DNA of 64,000 bases, taken from assembly GCA_945859605.1 (NCBI GenBank), contig OX243825.1, positions 32,436,992 through 32,500,991 on the forward strand. Direction: 5' to 3'. Of the stretch, positions 1-11,791 are shown piece by piece. Positions within the stretch are counted from its first letter, which is position 1. Each line of letters opens with the position of its first letter. The position numbers were made by a program, and so were the translations under genes. Below the pieces are notes generated by a model, which saw nothing but the letters and a program-made list of their open reading frames with translations, was not told the DNA's origin and ran no database searches. Origin of the DNA: Lumbricus rubellus (Eukaryota; Annelida; Clitellata; Crassiclitellata; Lumbricidae).

Positions 1-174
1 TCAATTGTAACTATCTGCGGCCCTGATATTTTTATAACGATGATACTTCTACTGACGTCGGACTTCATATCCTATCGTTTTGTCAACGTCCATGCCTTTG
101 CATTGCAAGTAAAAACACTTTTTACAGCAGTTCCTGACCATGACCTGAAAATAATTTGGTAAAAAATTTGGCTT

Positions 175-281
175 TGTAAAAAATAATTTGTATAACACGC
201 CCACGAGTATACCACGCGGGTAGGGTGCGTGGTTTGTAAAATTTTGTATAACCCGCGTGTTATATTCGCGAAAATACGGTA
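175..281. mobile_element. DNA-transposon-like end that truncates ZNF-A
   Basis: Two related blocks (around 175-205 and 232-265) share a 'TTTGTAAAA..TTTGTATAAC.CGC' pattern. The outer edge reads TACCGTATTTTCGCG on the minus strand, a form typical of terminal repeats, and it abuts the zinc-finger coding sequence at a TA dinucleotide. The other terminus is not seen in the window, so the superfamily (perhaps Tc1/mariner, from the TA) is not established. Confidence 0.35.
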
Positions 282-1165
282 TATGGTTTCTCTCCAGTGT
301 GAGTTCTTCCATGAACAATTAGATAACTTTTACTTGCAAATGCTTTGTTACATATGCTGCAAATGTATGATTTCTCTCCTCCGGTATGGGTTTTCATATG
401 TATTTTCAGATTACCTTTATCCGAAAATGTTTTGAGACATACATTGCACATGTATGGTTTCTTTCCAGTGTGTGTTCTTCCATGTAGATCGAGATTATTT
501 TTATGTGCAAAAGCTTTGCCACATAAATTGCAAATGTAGGGTCTCTCTCCAGTATGAGTTTCTATATGGTAATTTAGACCTGTTTTTCCATAAAATGCTT
601 TCTGGCATATATTGCACTTAAATGGTTTATCTCCGGTGTGTGTCCTTCCATGGACAATCAGGTAACTTTTATGAGCAAATGCTTTGTTGCATATACTGCA
701 AATGTATGATTTCTCTTCGGAATGACGTTTAATATGGATATACAGACCGGTTTTTTGAGAAAATGCTTTGTGACATGTATTGCACACGTATGGTTTCTCC
801 TGGGTATGAGTTCTTCCATGAACATTCAGAGAACTTTTATGTGCAAATGCTTTCTCACATATATTGCAAATGTAGGGTTTCTCTCCAGTATGACTTCTTG
901 TATGGCTATCCAGTTGTTTTTTATCAGCAAATGCTTTGTTACATGTATCGCATGCATATCGTTTCTCTCCAGTGTGGATTTTTCTGTGGCTATACAAACC
1001 AGTTCTACGTGTAAATGTTTTACTACATAATTTGCACTTGTAGCGTCTTTCTCCAGTGTGTATTCTCATGTGTTCTCTGAGAGAACGACTGCTTGCAAAG
1101 GCTTTTCCACATAAATTGCACTCATGCGGTTTTTCTCCAGTTTGTATTCCTTCATGAGTTTTCAT
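260..1165 (-). pseudogene. ZNF-A: 10-finger C2H2 zinc-finger protein, 3' truncated
   Basis: The 301-codon frame holds ten tandem C2H2 fingers (C-x2-C-x12-H-x3-H) joined by TGEKPY-type linkers, which suggests a nuclear DNA-binding protein. The frame ends abruptly: after the linker of finger 10 the next codons (TVFSRI, stop) come from the adjoining transposon-like end, so the original 3' fingers are lost. One linker has an extra Gly (TGGEKSY). The ATG at 1165 is preceded in frame by a decayed finger (CNLCCKTSFQKRF), so the true start may be in an upstream exon. It is a close paralogue of the frame at 17113-19203. No KRAB, SCAN, BTB or ZAD domain is visible. A shortened but expressed protein cannot be excluded. 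Confidence 0.8.
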
Positions 1166-1640
1166 TGTAAATCTCTTTTGAAACGAAGTCTTACAACATA
1201 AATTGCACCTGTAGCATTGGGATCTTCGTCCAGAATGAGTCAGTAAGTGTATTTAGAAGTCGCAACTATCTCCAACTGTTTCTTTGTGAAATTCGCCTTC
1301 AAGTCTTTTATAATGATGGGTTGCCACTTGCAGTTGCTATCTAATAAAACAAAGTTAAATCAAATTTATTTATAATCAATGAAGTAGAGAATTTCTTTCA
1401 CATTGCGCTTTTTTTTAATTTCACAAAATATGCAACAAATGGCAAACATTACCAGAACGACATCATTTAGGTTTGATAATGACGAAAAGGAAACGGCTCA
1501 TGTAGGTCAACTCATGTAGGTCAACTCGTGAGTATTAGAAATTGTCTAGTCATCGTCATAATGGTAAGACTGAGTGAAGAAGCAGAAGTGGAACAATAAT
1601 TTACCCTATTGCTTTTACTCATTAATTGTTTTATGAGATT
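1166..1640 (-). repeat. 5' flank shared by the three ZNF paralogues (copy A)
   Basis: This stretch aligns by eye with 19204-20040 and 26990-27190. Shared blocks include a decayed zinc finger, 'GTCCAGAATGAGTC', 'ATAATGATGGGTTGCCACTTG' (copies A and B) and 'GAGTGAAGAAGCA'. It marks a segmental or tandem duplication of the whole ZNF unit with its 5' region, not of the coding exon alone. Confidence 0.7.
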
Positions 1641-1980
1641 TATATAGTGCATGTTCAGAGTAACTACTCAGAAGCGCTCCAGGCTAAAGAGAAGTACTCA
1701 GAGTAGAATAGAATGCGGTCTGAAGGGAGACCATTCCAGATCACAGGGCCAGCAACAGAAAAGTTGCGGTGCTGCATAATATATGTGCGCAACCGGGGAG
1801 CAAAAAGCTCAGTCTGCTTAGAAGAGCGAAGAGAGCCACAGCGTTGGAAACTTAGGGTGGCTAACGATGAAATGCCATTTGAAATAATGCGATATGTTTC
1901 ATAAAACGTCATAGGTCTAGGGAGGCCACTTCGGTACTTCTGGAAGAATCAAACATGGCGTGAGCGATGCAATGGAATAT
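1640..1980 (-). mobile_element. Non-LTR retrotransposon 3' end (RT C-terminal remnant)
   Basis: A minus-strand frame (1664-1912) encodes a peptide with LRTYIMQHRNFSVAGPVIWN, the usual C-terminal signature of CR1/L2/jockey-type reverse transcriptases (R-x-F-...-GP-x-WN-x-LP). It is followed by the tail motif 'GGAGCGCTTCTGAGTAG' and 'TATATAAA', which recurs near 14170, 20090, 29930 and 62150. It is 5' truncated and dead. Confidence 0.7.
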
Positions 1981-2142
1981 TTAAAATAATAACTTTAAAA
2001 AATCGTACAAAATTTTTTGGGGCTTGTTCAGAGGTGAAAAATGAAATGCCGTGTTGGGGGTGAAGTGCTTTTTACAGGAGATGGTCGGCAGTATCACCAG
2101 GTAATGATTGGTGCATTTTTTGGGGTCCATACAAGTCGATCC

Positions 2143-2571
2143 CGTATGCGGACGTTTCGTCAACGGACGATTCGTCCACCGACGATTCGTCACAAGGAAT
2201 AAATTGAATAAATCCAGCTTCCGTTTAGACACGCATTCAATTCATGGTTCAAACATGTATTTGGGCAAAAACTATGCTTCGCAGATCCAACTTCCATTTT
2301 GGAAAGAATTTGTTTCATCATTCCAGCTTCCATTTAAGCAAAAACTAGGTTTTTCCATCAATTTTCGGCTAAAAACTAAATTTTTTCACTAAAAAATTAT
2401 CTTTAAGCTATGAAATTTTTCCATCAATCCAACTTCCATTTCAGGAAAGCATATTTTCATTAATCCCGCTTTCACTTTACAAGAATTCTTTTCATCAATC
2501 TGTTTTTACTCAACCACCGCTTGACGAATCGTCCGTGGACGAATCGTCCGTGGACGAAACGTCCGCGAACC
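2143..2571. mobile_element. Foldback-like element, short tandem repeats in its inverted ends
   Basis: The left end (GCGGACGTTTCGTCAACGG...) and the right end (inverted) are made of about 14-bp repeats of the type GACGATTCGTCC. The core is an array of the 'AAGCTTCCATTT' repeat family. GTCGATCC occurs at 2135-2142 and 2572-2579, directly outside both ends, as a target duplication. It is a variant of the elements at 16196-16270 and 60085-60559. Confidence 0.6.
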
Positions 2572-2679
2572 GTCGATCCGTACCCATACTCATCAATAAG
2601 GCTTCCGGGCAAAACTCTGAACTCCGGTCCCAAATTAATTCGCATGGCTTATCACATAGATATGCTTCTCCAATGCTTA

Positions 2680-4986
2680 TGTAACGCCCGCCCCCGCGTA
2701 CACTCCCGGAGTCGCCACTTCCGGTCCAACGTGTGAGGGGACCGCGTACTGTTGTGAGTCGTAGTCCAGAGAGATTGAGGGAGGAAGGGAAGCGGTGGCT
2801 CCCGGGTTCGAACTCCGTCCGGTCTGAGGCGGCCAAGCCCCTCGGGCTCCTACCGCTTTGTATGAAATCGGAGCTTTACTCAACAGTCGCTCGCTCCTCC
2901 GTAATATACCAGGGTTGGGCGGTAAGATAAAGTCTTTGGGCTTAGCACCCGAACTCTCTTCCAGGCCGATGGTCGAGTGGTAAGGAGCGTCTACAGTAAT
3001 TGCAGTGGTGAAGGTACCAGGGTTCGAACTCACAACAGATTTCTGCGTTGGTATGGGCGATTCTAACCGTTCAATGCGAGCCACGACTTCCGTCAGGGCT
3101 TCCCTAACGTTGTTTTGTACTGATGCAATTGCTTCTTCAGAATTAGTTTGGACAACAAAGATAAGGTCTTCAACATCAGTTCTCACTGAGGAAATTGCCT
3201 CTCCAACCTTACTTTGTAACACGGAGATAGCCTCTTGTGTATCGATAGCATTATTCTGGACATCAGTTTGTATAGACGCTCGCAAAGAGGTTATAGCCTC
3301 CATGACTATCTCTAGCGAAGATGATGGCCTTGAAGGCTGCAAAGGAGTTGACGTTCTGCTCTGCTCCATGGCGCTATACAAATTTCAATTAAGTCGAATC
3401 CTAACGCTAGCAAGAAGTAAATCCGAAGGTTTAATCAATGAATCTTATTATTATCAGAACCATTCAATAATTATTCACAATGTTAATCAACAGCTTACAG
3501 TTTAAAGCAACTGATAATAATATGCAACACAATTCAAACAGACTTCAATCGGAGCAGACAAAATGAATCCCCAATTTTGTACTTAGATGCCAATCTTAAT
3601 TTATTAGCCTAAACGACCAAAATGAATTTCGTATTGAAAACCCAAGTAAAATTGTACCTTCTACTAGAGACACAGGACTAGGACGGCGTTATGCGAGGAA
3701 GGCGCAGATGCGGCGTCGAATCCGGGACTTGCGTCGATGAAATGAGGCTCGGAAGAATCCGCCAAGCCCGACGCTGAGTTGTCGCTAAGACCGAACTGGC
3801 ACGTCGAGAACGGGGAATCCACGAAAAGATATATTAATAATAGATTGACGCCCGTAGGCTAACTGCGCAGAAGATATCGACGACAGAAGAAATTCCGGAA
3901 AACCCGAGCGGTTTCGATCCAAACGACAGAAAGATCGAAAACCCGAACGAAGGACTTAACTCCCTTACGAAGATGCGAAACAGAACCACAGCGCTGACGA
4001 TTCGCTCGTAACACAAAACCGCAATGCAATCGGCTCCTTGCCGGTTTTTAGAATTTCCGTACAGAATTCGTGAAGAACAAACGTGACAACGCAATAACTC
4101 AGACGTCGAATCCACGCCGACTTAAATAGACTATCACGTTTCGGAAATAATCAAACTCCGATTTTGTAACTTGCTCTCCAGAGCTACACGTCTATCCTCG
4201 TCGAAGTCCGTCGCGAATCTGCCGCAACTCTGCGCGTCTCTCTTATATAACCTTCCTAGGGGTGACGCTTGCGCATGCGCACAAGAAGACCGCCTCACGT
4301 GCCTCGTGTTGCCTCCCTGTCTCAGGTCACGTCGACACGGAGCGCACCGATTCAACCTTTCAGTTCAACACACGAAGGCCTTAATGGAAAACTTCCAATG
4401 CGCAGTCAAACCGTGTGACGGCGAGAGCAAATATCGACGTACACAGACCACACGCGGACATGTCCTTCTTTGTCTGTTTCTATGCACCAGCGACGTTTGC
4501 GTCGGTATCTCTGCCTGTACGCGCGATTGGACCGGTCGGTGACACTCTTCTGGCCGTCGCTCCATGCCCTCGCGTTTGTCCTTCTCTATCTGTTTCAATG
4601 TATCAGCGACTACTGCCTCTGCCTCGCTGCGTGTATGCGCGACTGCACGATCGACGACTCAGTCTGCCTCCCCTCCTCCTTTGGCCGTCGCTGGATACGA
4701 GCCGCCAAAGGCCGATACCGTGAGAGAATCACACGAATACGGATCAACAAAACTAGTCACGGCAGCTGCAGCGACCTGCCTACGTCAGAGAACGCTCCAA
4801 TTCGCGTCGAAATCGAAATCAACATTAAAATCTAGGTCACCAATATTATCTAGGTCACCGAATGCAGCTCCAAAAATAATAATATTATATATATCTCAGA
4901 CTACGAAAATACCAGGGGATCCAAAAATATATAATATAATATTGCAACTAAAATTCCGTAGCGTCTAGTTATACGCAAACGCTACA
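2680..4986 (-). repeat. 3' LTR (downstream LTR on the minus strand)
   Basis: This 2307-bp repeat corresponds to the 5' LTR at an offset of 8410-8411. It carries a second copy of the first 230 or so gag codons (minus frame 2677-3381), which stops just outside the LTR edge and is not a gene. The minus-strand sequence just before it (4987-5002) is CCTTGGGCGGTGAGAG, only a weak polypurine tract. Confidence 0.9.
3600..3605 (-). terminator. Candidate poly(A) signal in the 3' LTR
   Basis: AATAAA lies on the minus strand about 640 nt downstream of the LTR TATA box. It would end the element transcript inside the 3' LTR. The same motif in the 5' LTR is at 12010-12015. This is motif evidence only. Confidence 0.4.
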
Positions 4987-7900
4987 CTCTCACCGCCCAA
5001 GGAATTTATTTCAGACGATGTTTAAGTGGTAAAACAGCCTCTGAAATTGTAAAGTAAGGCTATAATTTATGTCTGCTCCGACTGTTACAGCAAAAGTTCA
5101 AACATTAAATGCATAAATCAACAAATATGCGACGCACAATCGTAACCGCGGCAGCGCAAGCGTTGAGCAATAATCGGTTCCCCCGATTCATAGTTTAGTC
5201 TAGAGTGTCAATAAAAGTTCTGAATTTATATAGCTCCATATGCGATTATATAGACTAGATCCATCACAAATAATTTATTTCTTTCGTTCAGTGTTATGCA
5301 GAGAGAGAGATCTATGGCAAACCAAGACATAATTTACAGACAGCAGCTTAATCTTGACCCCAGAGGTCATGAATATTATTACCAGCCTACCCATAGGCCT
5401 ATAACTATGATACAGTGGGTCTTTCCGGCTCAAGTGGCGAATCATGCATTTACAGAAATTCGCTTACCAACATTTCGTCAACCCTCTACTTTAACGCCAA
5501 ATAGCCTACTAATCATAATATTATATTTAATCACGGCCGATAATTCTAGCAAAGGGGACACTGCCATAGCATAAAAGCAGCCCCAGTCTGATTTCAACTC
5601 AGCCTATAAAAAACACACAGCTAACTCACAATTTCCACAGCTACATGTCTGCTAATTATCAAGATTTACCACAGAAAACTTGCATAACTCCAATCTAACA
5701 GTAGGCCTAGGCCTCTCATAACAATAGCAACTATTAATAGGCCTACTAGTGTTTGACTTCCACCGTTCAAGTACATAGCTTATTCAATTATTATATGGCA
5801 ACCGATAAATGCAGGACTCAACAATAGGCAGCGAATAGGCCTGCTCTCATAAGCATCCTAATTATTCAAATGCAACCGATTATATATATCTCTTAAGGTA
5901 GGCGATTTATGGGCCTACCAATCAAGCATCCATAATTATTAAATTGCGACTGCAAAGCATATACAGGTGCATTAACTTAAATAGGCCGCGTATTAATCTA
6001 TGCCAATAATAGTGAAACATAGGCCTACACCACACCAGCGATGATTATTATCATGTTATATAATCATCTAAAATAATAGGCCTACATGCTTAACGTGGCA
6101 TTATTCGGCCGTATTGAAAATTATCTTTAATTAATAGACTCCAGTTAGCCAATGCACAGAACAGTAGCTTTACCGAATTACACGGTGTAATCGTATAGGC
6201 TATATATATAATAGGCCTATGCAAAAAAATTATAAAAGGTCCATCAGGATTTTAAAAATAAGATTACAGTCTTGGCATGAAACTGTATTATTATTAATTC
6301 ACAGCCTACATTCACTCAGCGTTTAAAGCACAGTTGGCCATGCAAGAACTTATAAGAGGCCACGTTGGTCTATCTTTAGCCCACCATAAAATAATCACAG
6401 TCAGCTTAGCATGATTATATTGCTGCTATGTTCATCCTTCTTTCCTTCTATCACTGCGTATGCATAAAACAGGCCACACACGCGTGGGAAAATGATTATT
6501 AAATTTATCGTCTCTATGATGCGTCTCTCGCCAGCGCTGCCTCCCCCGCTATATCGGTATACGGCAGGCGTGAGAGACATTAGCGTCTACCCAAGGCTGA
6601 CATCCTTATTACGACCTACAGGTCATGCTGGCCTGCCAAAATTAGGCCTAATAAACGCTCATAAAATTAGGATATCCATTGATCCGTAACGGAACCAAAA
6701 ATATTACTAATAATAATATATATACGGATTTACACGTAGGCCTACTATTGAATCATCTGCATGATTACACGACAATTAGGACGGACGTTATTTCTTCCGT
6801 CCATCATTCATTCATCTGACTACAGGAACACCATGCAGAGTCTAATCGAAAGCGGGTCGACACCGAATACGTCGGCCGCCTTTGATGTGTCGGTGACCAA
6901 GGACTCTCCCCCCTCGCCGACTGCAATCGCATCTGCAGGGCGTTGAAAGTTCCTAGACCACCCGTCAAAATAGAATCTTATCTTCCCACGACATCTAATT
7001 ATATGTGATTGCAGATACCGCGTCACCCATAAGCTAGCGCTAAATAAACTTGCACTCATTGACACGTACGCTGGTCCAAATATAGATACGTACACAGCGT
7101 ACACATTAAAGTCGTATAACCACAATATATACACACTAGTCCATATAAGCAAACGGAAAAATTAGGTCATTCCTGCATCGTATTAAAACTCTTACAGGAC
7201 GATTAATAATAATATTAATATTAACATTAACAGATCCACAATTCGACTCTAAATGTGTCTTGCGGGATTAATTATAGGCCATCGTTGTAGCCTACAATTC
7301 GTCCTGCCAACGCTTATGTCACCATATATTTATTCTAGGCCTTCGATGTAAACATTGCGGCTGAATTATTCATAGATGCAGCGGTTTATCACAGCCTATC
7401 AATTTATATATAATCATTTAAGCCTCAATATTATTATAAGCAGATATTATATATTTATAATCCTCCTCCTACCGGTTTAATACACAACCGGAGCCAGTAC
7501 AGCTGTTATGTAGGGCTCCGGCCGATATATATTAATTAGGCCTATATAAGCCACACAAAATAATATAATATTATCCACTTCAGTCTATCTATGCTAATTC
7601 CTATTATTATTTCTGAACGAGCAACATATATATATATATATATATATAGGCCTATGCACGTTAAAGTCATTCAAGCCTGCTATATTATTATAAACATCTT
7701 CGTCTAAAAATTATATGAGCTCATCAGCCGTTAATCACAGTATATTATTATTATCATTTATAGGCCTACCTTAAGCCTATAATTTAATCATATGGCGCTC
7801 TTCGAAATATAAGCCTACCATTTAATATTATAATCGCGTGTACTCTAGGCCTATAACATATATTTATATGGCGCCTTGCGATATGTGCATTAATATAATT

Positions 7901-8692
7901 ACAATAGCTGAGCAAAGCAGAACATAGTATATAGCCTATGTTTCAGTGTTATTCATGCAACCTATATATATATAATTATATATACAATCTTATCGCTGCC
8001 AGCCAGATAAAAATCACCGGTCTTCAGCGATGCAGTAAAACGCTAAGGGGCGTATGCAACATTTATCTAGCGCCATTTTAAATCATCATTAATGCATATT
8101 ATTCGTTAATATTATATATCTGCGATGACCACAACTAATTAAAAATCTTATGTATAGGCCCACTGCTGCATCAAATTTAACTGAGTGAATCTGTTATTAT
8201 TATTCTTAAACCAATTAATTAGCTAATCATGCCATATATATGCAGCAAAACATAGGCCTAAGGTAGATCTTGCCTCACAACATTACTTTCATGAAAGATA
8301 GGCCCATTATATAGTATCCTTACTGCACTAAGATCACACAATGGTTATCATCATGAGCAAACTTAGTCATTCAAATATATCTCCTCAGGTCAAAAATCAT
8401 TCATATAGCGCCATATAATATATCTCATCCAAGGCACTATTAAAACTGTCCATTGTCCAATGCAATGCAATACAATACAAATATTAATCTGCGCAATGCA
8501 ACACACAGTTCAGTCAACCTACAATGCAACATTACAGTATTTACACCGTAACGCAACATGTAAAACCATTACATGTAAAAATAAATCATTTTCATCACAA
8601 TCGAACTAAGACAATGTTACAGATCTCCTGCATTCAGTTAATCCCCGCAGATTAAGCGGTCACCACAAAGGTCAGTCAGTTGACCGTCAGTT
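4987..8692. other. Non-coding filler where pol would be expected
   Basis: This 3.7 kb stretch between the end of gag and the 3' LTR has no frame above about 110 codons and no pol motif. It is very AT-rich and contains at least a dozen AGGCCTA motifs, like the surrounding genome, whereas I saw none in gag or the LTRs. I infer that the pol region was replaced by captured host DNA, or has decayed beyond recognition. Unlike the rest of the element it looks like ordinary host intergenic sequence. Confidence 0.7.
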
Positions 8693-11600
8693 CTACCCAT
8701 CGGGTAGCGGACAAGACTTCAACCGAGGAGCTTTGTCGCTCATACTGACCCAGCGGCGCCCCTCTAGTGGTGCGTACTGTTCCCACCGATCCAACCGGTC
8801 CTGGAGATGATCTGGGGTGGGCGCACGTACGGCGAACACACGACCAGTGCTAGGGTTGTCCTGATTATCGCCCACCGGTCGATCGGGATTGTCGCCAGGT
8901 GGATTCTGTTGCTGCTGCCGAAGTGGACATCTGCTTAGCAAGTGCGAGCTAGAGTCGCAGTAGAAACAGCGCCGACCCTCTCTTGGCGAATTCCGACCAA
9001 CGTTAGGATTGTCGGGATTATCGCCCCCAGCCTGACCAAGATTGTCGCCAGGTGGATTCTGCTGCCGTTGTCGGAATGGACAGTCCCGCGCGACATGATT
9101 TGTAATCCGGTGACATTCGTAACATCTTCGCTCTGATCGTCCAACTTCCGGTCCCGCCGCCTGTCGGTACCAGCAGACGGAGCTCCAATGGCCTGTTCTA
9201 TTACAGACTGAACAGCGTTGGTTTTTCTGCCAGTTATCTCCGTTACCGTTCGACCAACCATTTCCGTTTGAACCGTTCTGATCTCTCCACGACCCGCGAT
9301 TATTGTCTCTGTATTGAGGCGCCGACACCGGTTGTTGCTTTTCCACCTGCTCCAGTCGTCGTAATATATCCTTCATTAATATAGTATCCTTTGTTGTAGG
9401 ATCCTCTTCTTTAACTGCATAGACACGTCCAGGTCGTCGTTCTTCTTGCTCATGGCCACCGACTTCCGCTTTCTGATAGCCGTCCAATCGCATAGCTACC
9501 TTGTACGCTTCGTCGAGAGATTTCGGTTCCCGCTCGCGGATCTTCAGAGCGAGATTTCGGTCTCTCAAGGCATCCACGAATGCCCGAATAGCAATGGCTT
9601 CACTATGGGCGGTCGACACACCAGGATATGCTCGCGACGACAGAATCCTGATATCATCAACCAAAACTCCCAGATCCTCCTCAGCTTTCTGTTTCCGGGT
9701 GCTGAGCTGCGTTTGAAACAGGGCCTGCTGCTCAGCGGTACCGTACCGTTCCCGAAGTCGCTGGACCAACGCCGTCCAAGTATCCACGTTCGACTCGCTC
9801 AGCAAATGGGTCGCCGGTTCGACTAAGGAGACGACCAGTTGATTAAATTTATCTTCGTCCGACCAGTCATTGTTCCTAGCGCATACAGTGAATTTGCGCA
9901 GAAAGACTTCCACATCCGTCCTTCCGCTGTACGATCCAAGTTTCGTGTATTGCCTTTGTTTAGGAGGCGCAGCCGACGACGGTTTGACCTCGGCCGCTTT
10001 CACGGTCGTAGACGCGGTCGTTTCCGATTCCTTGTTTGTTCCAACAGTGCTACTCGTCGGAAGTTCCCAGTCACCGGTTGTCTGCGTCGCAACGGATGTC
10101 ATGGGGACGGATTTGGTAGGACCGACGGAAGCGTTGACAGGTGCCAGCACTTTCATTTCACCAACCGCAGACATCGTCGCTTTGTCGTCTCCAGTTGTTT
10201 CGATTTTACCCAGATACGTCGGTTTCAGCAGCGTTTGACGAGGCAATTCTGTGTCACGACTAAATCCAAAATTCTGAGCACCGAGGCATGAATTCATCCT
10301 TGCCGACTCCACGACGGTTGGCCACCGAGGAAAAGCGACATCGCTGGGACGAAACGGGTCGAGACAGCGAAGCGGGTCAGGCCCAACCCGGTTGTCGATG
10401 TTGTTGTAGAGCGCGTTCGGAGCGTAGTTCGGAGCGTAGTTCGGGGCGTAGTTCGGAGCAGCCATCCATGACACGTATGGATGCTCAGGGGGTGCGCTCG
10501 GTCGCATCCAGTCGACCGCTGTAGTTGCCACTGGACCAGGTCGAAGATCGGGTCGAGCGTAGTCTCGACCAACCATGGTCGAAGTAACCAGCCCATCGTA
10601 TATGGGCACGGAGTGATAGGTCGGCATTCCCGATGTTGATTGGAAAGCGTCGACCCGATTTGCCATCACTTCCGTTCTTGGCTGACCCGCGTGCACGAAC
10701 GATTCATGCATTCTCCGTTGCGGATCAGGTCGAGGATAATCCACGTGAGAGGGCGAAGAAGAGGCCAAAGGAACTGGGTTGACCTTATCACCCCCCTCCC
10801 GCAATTTATGATCAATCGGTTTATTTATTTCAAAATTTCTAAACTCCGATTGCTGTGCTGCTTGCATTCGTTTATCAATTATTTTCACAGTTTTAGGTCT
10901 AAATTCCATTATTTTGCTAACTTCAATGTCTATGCTACCATCATCAGACATAATCTCTACATTATCAGAAAATTCCCTTTCCTTCCTTCTTTCAAAAGAT
11001 AATGCAGTTTCTCTTCTTCCGACATTTTCAGTTTCCTCTTCCTCGTCAAAATCTCTAGAACTAATTCGACCCCACTGACTGGGACCAATTGTAACGCCCG
11101 CCCCCGCGTACACTCCCGGAGTCGCCACTTCCGGTCCAACGTGTGAGGGGACCGCGTACTGTTGTGAGTCGTAGTCCAGAGAGATTGAGGGAGGAAGGGA
11201 AGCGGTGGCTCCCGGGTTCGAACTCCGTCCGGTCTGAGGCGGCCAAGCCCCTCGGGCTCCTACCGCTTTGTATGAAATCGGAGCTTTACTCAACAGTCGC
11301 TCGCTCCTCCGTAATATACCAGGGTTGGGCGGTAAGATAAAGTCTTTGGGCTTAGCACCCGAACTCTCTTCCAGGCCGATGGTCGAGTGGTAAGGAGCGT
11401 CTACAGTAATTGCAGTGGTGAAGGTACCAGGGTTCGAACTCACAACAGATTTCTGCGTTGGTATGGGCGATTCTAACCGTTCAATGCGAGCCACGACTTC
11501 CGTCAGGGCTTCCCTAACGTTGTTTTGTACTGATGCAATTGCTTCTTCAGAATTAGTTTGGACAACAAAGATAAGGTCTTCAACATCAGTTCTCACTGAG

Positions 11601-11791
11601 GAAATTGCCTCTCCAACCTTACTTTGTAACACGGAGATAGCCTCTTGTGTATCGATAGCATTATTCTGGACATCAGTTTGTATAGACGCTCGCAAAGAGG
11701 TTATAGCCTCCATGACTATCTCTAGCGAAGATGATGGCCTTGAAGGCTGCAAAGGAGTTGACGTTCTGCTCTGCTCCATGGCGCTATACAA
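8693..11791 (-). CDS. Retrotransposon Gag polyprotein, 1032 aa
   Basis: Residues 1 to about 234 are encoded within the 5' LTR and include a helical, coiled-coil-like stretch (about 20-105). A charged low-complexity linker follows, with a perfect 4-residue repeat (NYAP, near residue 445). Residues about 620-780 (from YSGRTDVEVFLRKF) match the Retrotrans_gag capsid fold of Ty3/gypsy-like elements. Three zinc knuckles follow: CSVCNRTGHWSSVC (about 860), CYECHRITNHVARDC (about 889, with five instead of four residues before His) and CFYCDSSSHLLSRC (about 940). The frame ends at TAG without a protease active site (no D-T/S-G). The ATG at 11791 is the first Met and the frame is uninterrupted, so the protein could still form particles and bind RNA. 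Ty1 of yeast is a precedent for gag starting inside an LTR. Confidence 0.85.
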   Translation of the reverse strand: MYSAMEQSRTSTPLQPSRPSSSLEIVMEAITSLRASIQTDVQNNAIDTQEAISVLQSKVGEAISSVRTDVEDLIFVVQTNSEEAIASVQNNVREALTEVVARIERLESPIPTQKSVVSSNPGTFTTAITVDAPYHSTIGLEESSGAKPKDFILPPNPGILRRSERLLSKAPISYKAVGARGAWPPQTGRSSNPGATASLPPSISLDYDSQQYAVPSHVGPEVATPGVYAGAGVTIGPSQWGRISSRDFDEEEETENVGRRETALSFERRKEREFSDNVEIMSDDGSIDIEVSKIMEFRPKTVKIIDKRMQAAQQSEFRNFEINKPIDHKLREGGDKVNPVPLASSSPSHVDYPRPDPQRRMHESFVHAGQPRTEVMANRVDAFQSTSGMPTYHSVPIYDGLVTSTMVGRDYARPDLRPGPVATTAVDWMRPSAPPEHPYVSWMAAPNYAPNYAPNYAPNALYNNIDNRVGPDPLRCLDPFRPSDVAFPRWPTVVESARMNSCLGAQNFGFSRDTELPRQTLLKPTYLGKIETTGDDKATMSAVGEMKVLAPVNASVGPTKSVPMTSVATQTTGDWELPTSSTVGTNKESETTASTTVKAAEVKPSSAAPPKQRQYTKLGSYSGRTDVEVFLRKFTVCARNNDWSDEDKFNQLVVSLVEPATHLLSESNVDTWTALVQRLRERYGTAEQQALFQTQLSTRKQKAEEDLGVLVDDIRILSSRAYPGVSTAHSEAIAIRAFVDALRDRNLALKIREREPKSLDEAYKVAMRLDGYQKAEVGGHEQEERRPGRVYAVKEEDPTTKDTILMKDILRRLEQVEKQQPVSAPQYRDNNRGSWRDQNGSNGNGWSNGNGDNWQKNQRCSVCNRTGHWSSVCWYRQAAGPEVGRSERRCYECHRITNHVARDCPFRQRQQNPPGDNLGQAGGDNPDNPNVGRNSPREGRRCFYCDSSSHLLSRCPLRQQQQNPPGDNPDRPVGDNQDNPSTGRVFAVRAPTPDHLQDRLDRWEQYAPLEGRRWVSMSDKAPRLKSCPLPDG
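11070..11087 (-). promoter_or_regulatory. Primer-binding site (tRNA 3'-end complement)
   Basis: Two bases inside the 5' LTR edge the minus strand reads TGGTCCCAGTCAGTGGGG. Its complement ends ...CCCACTGACTGGGACCA, and the bases before it (TTCGAC) look like the T-loop of a tRNA. The complement to a tRNA may thus extend beyond the usual 18 nt. The tRNA species is not identified. The site lies within the gag reading frame. Confidence 0.65.
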
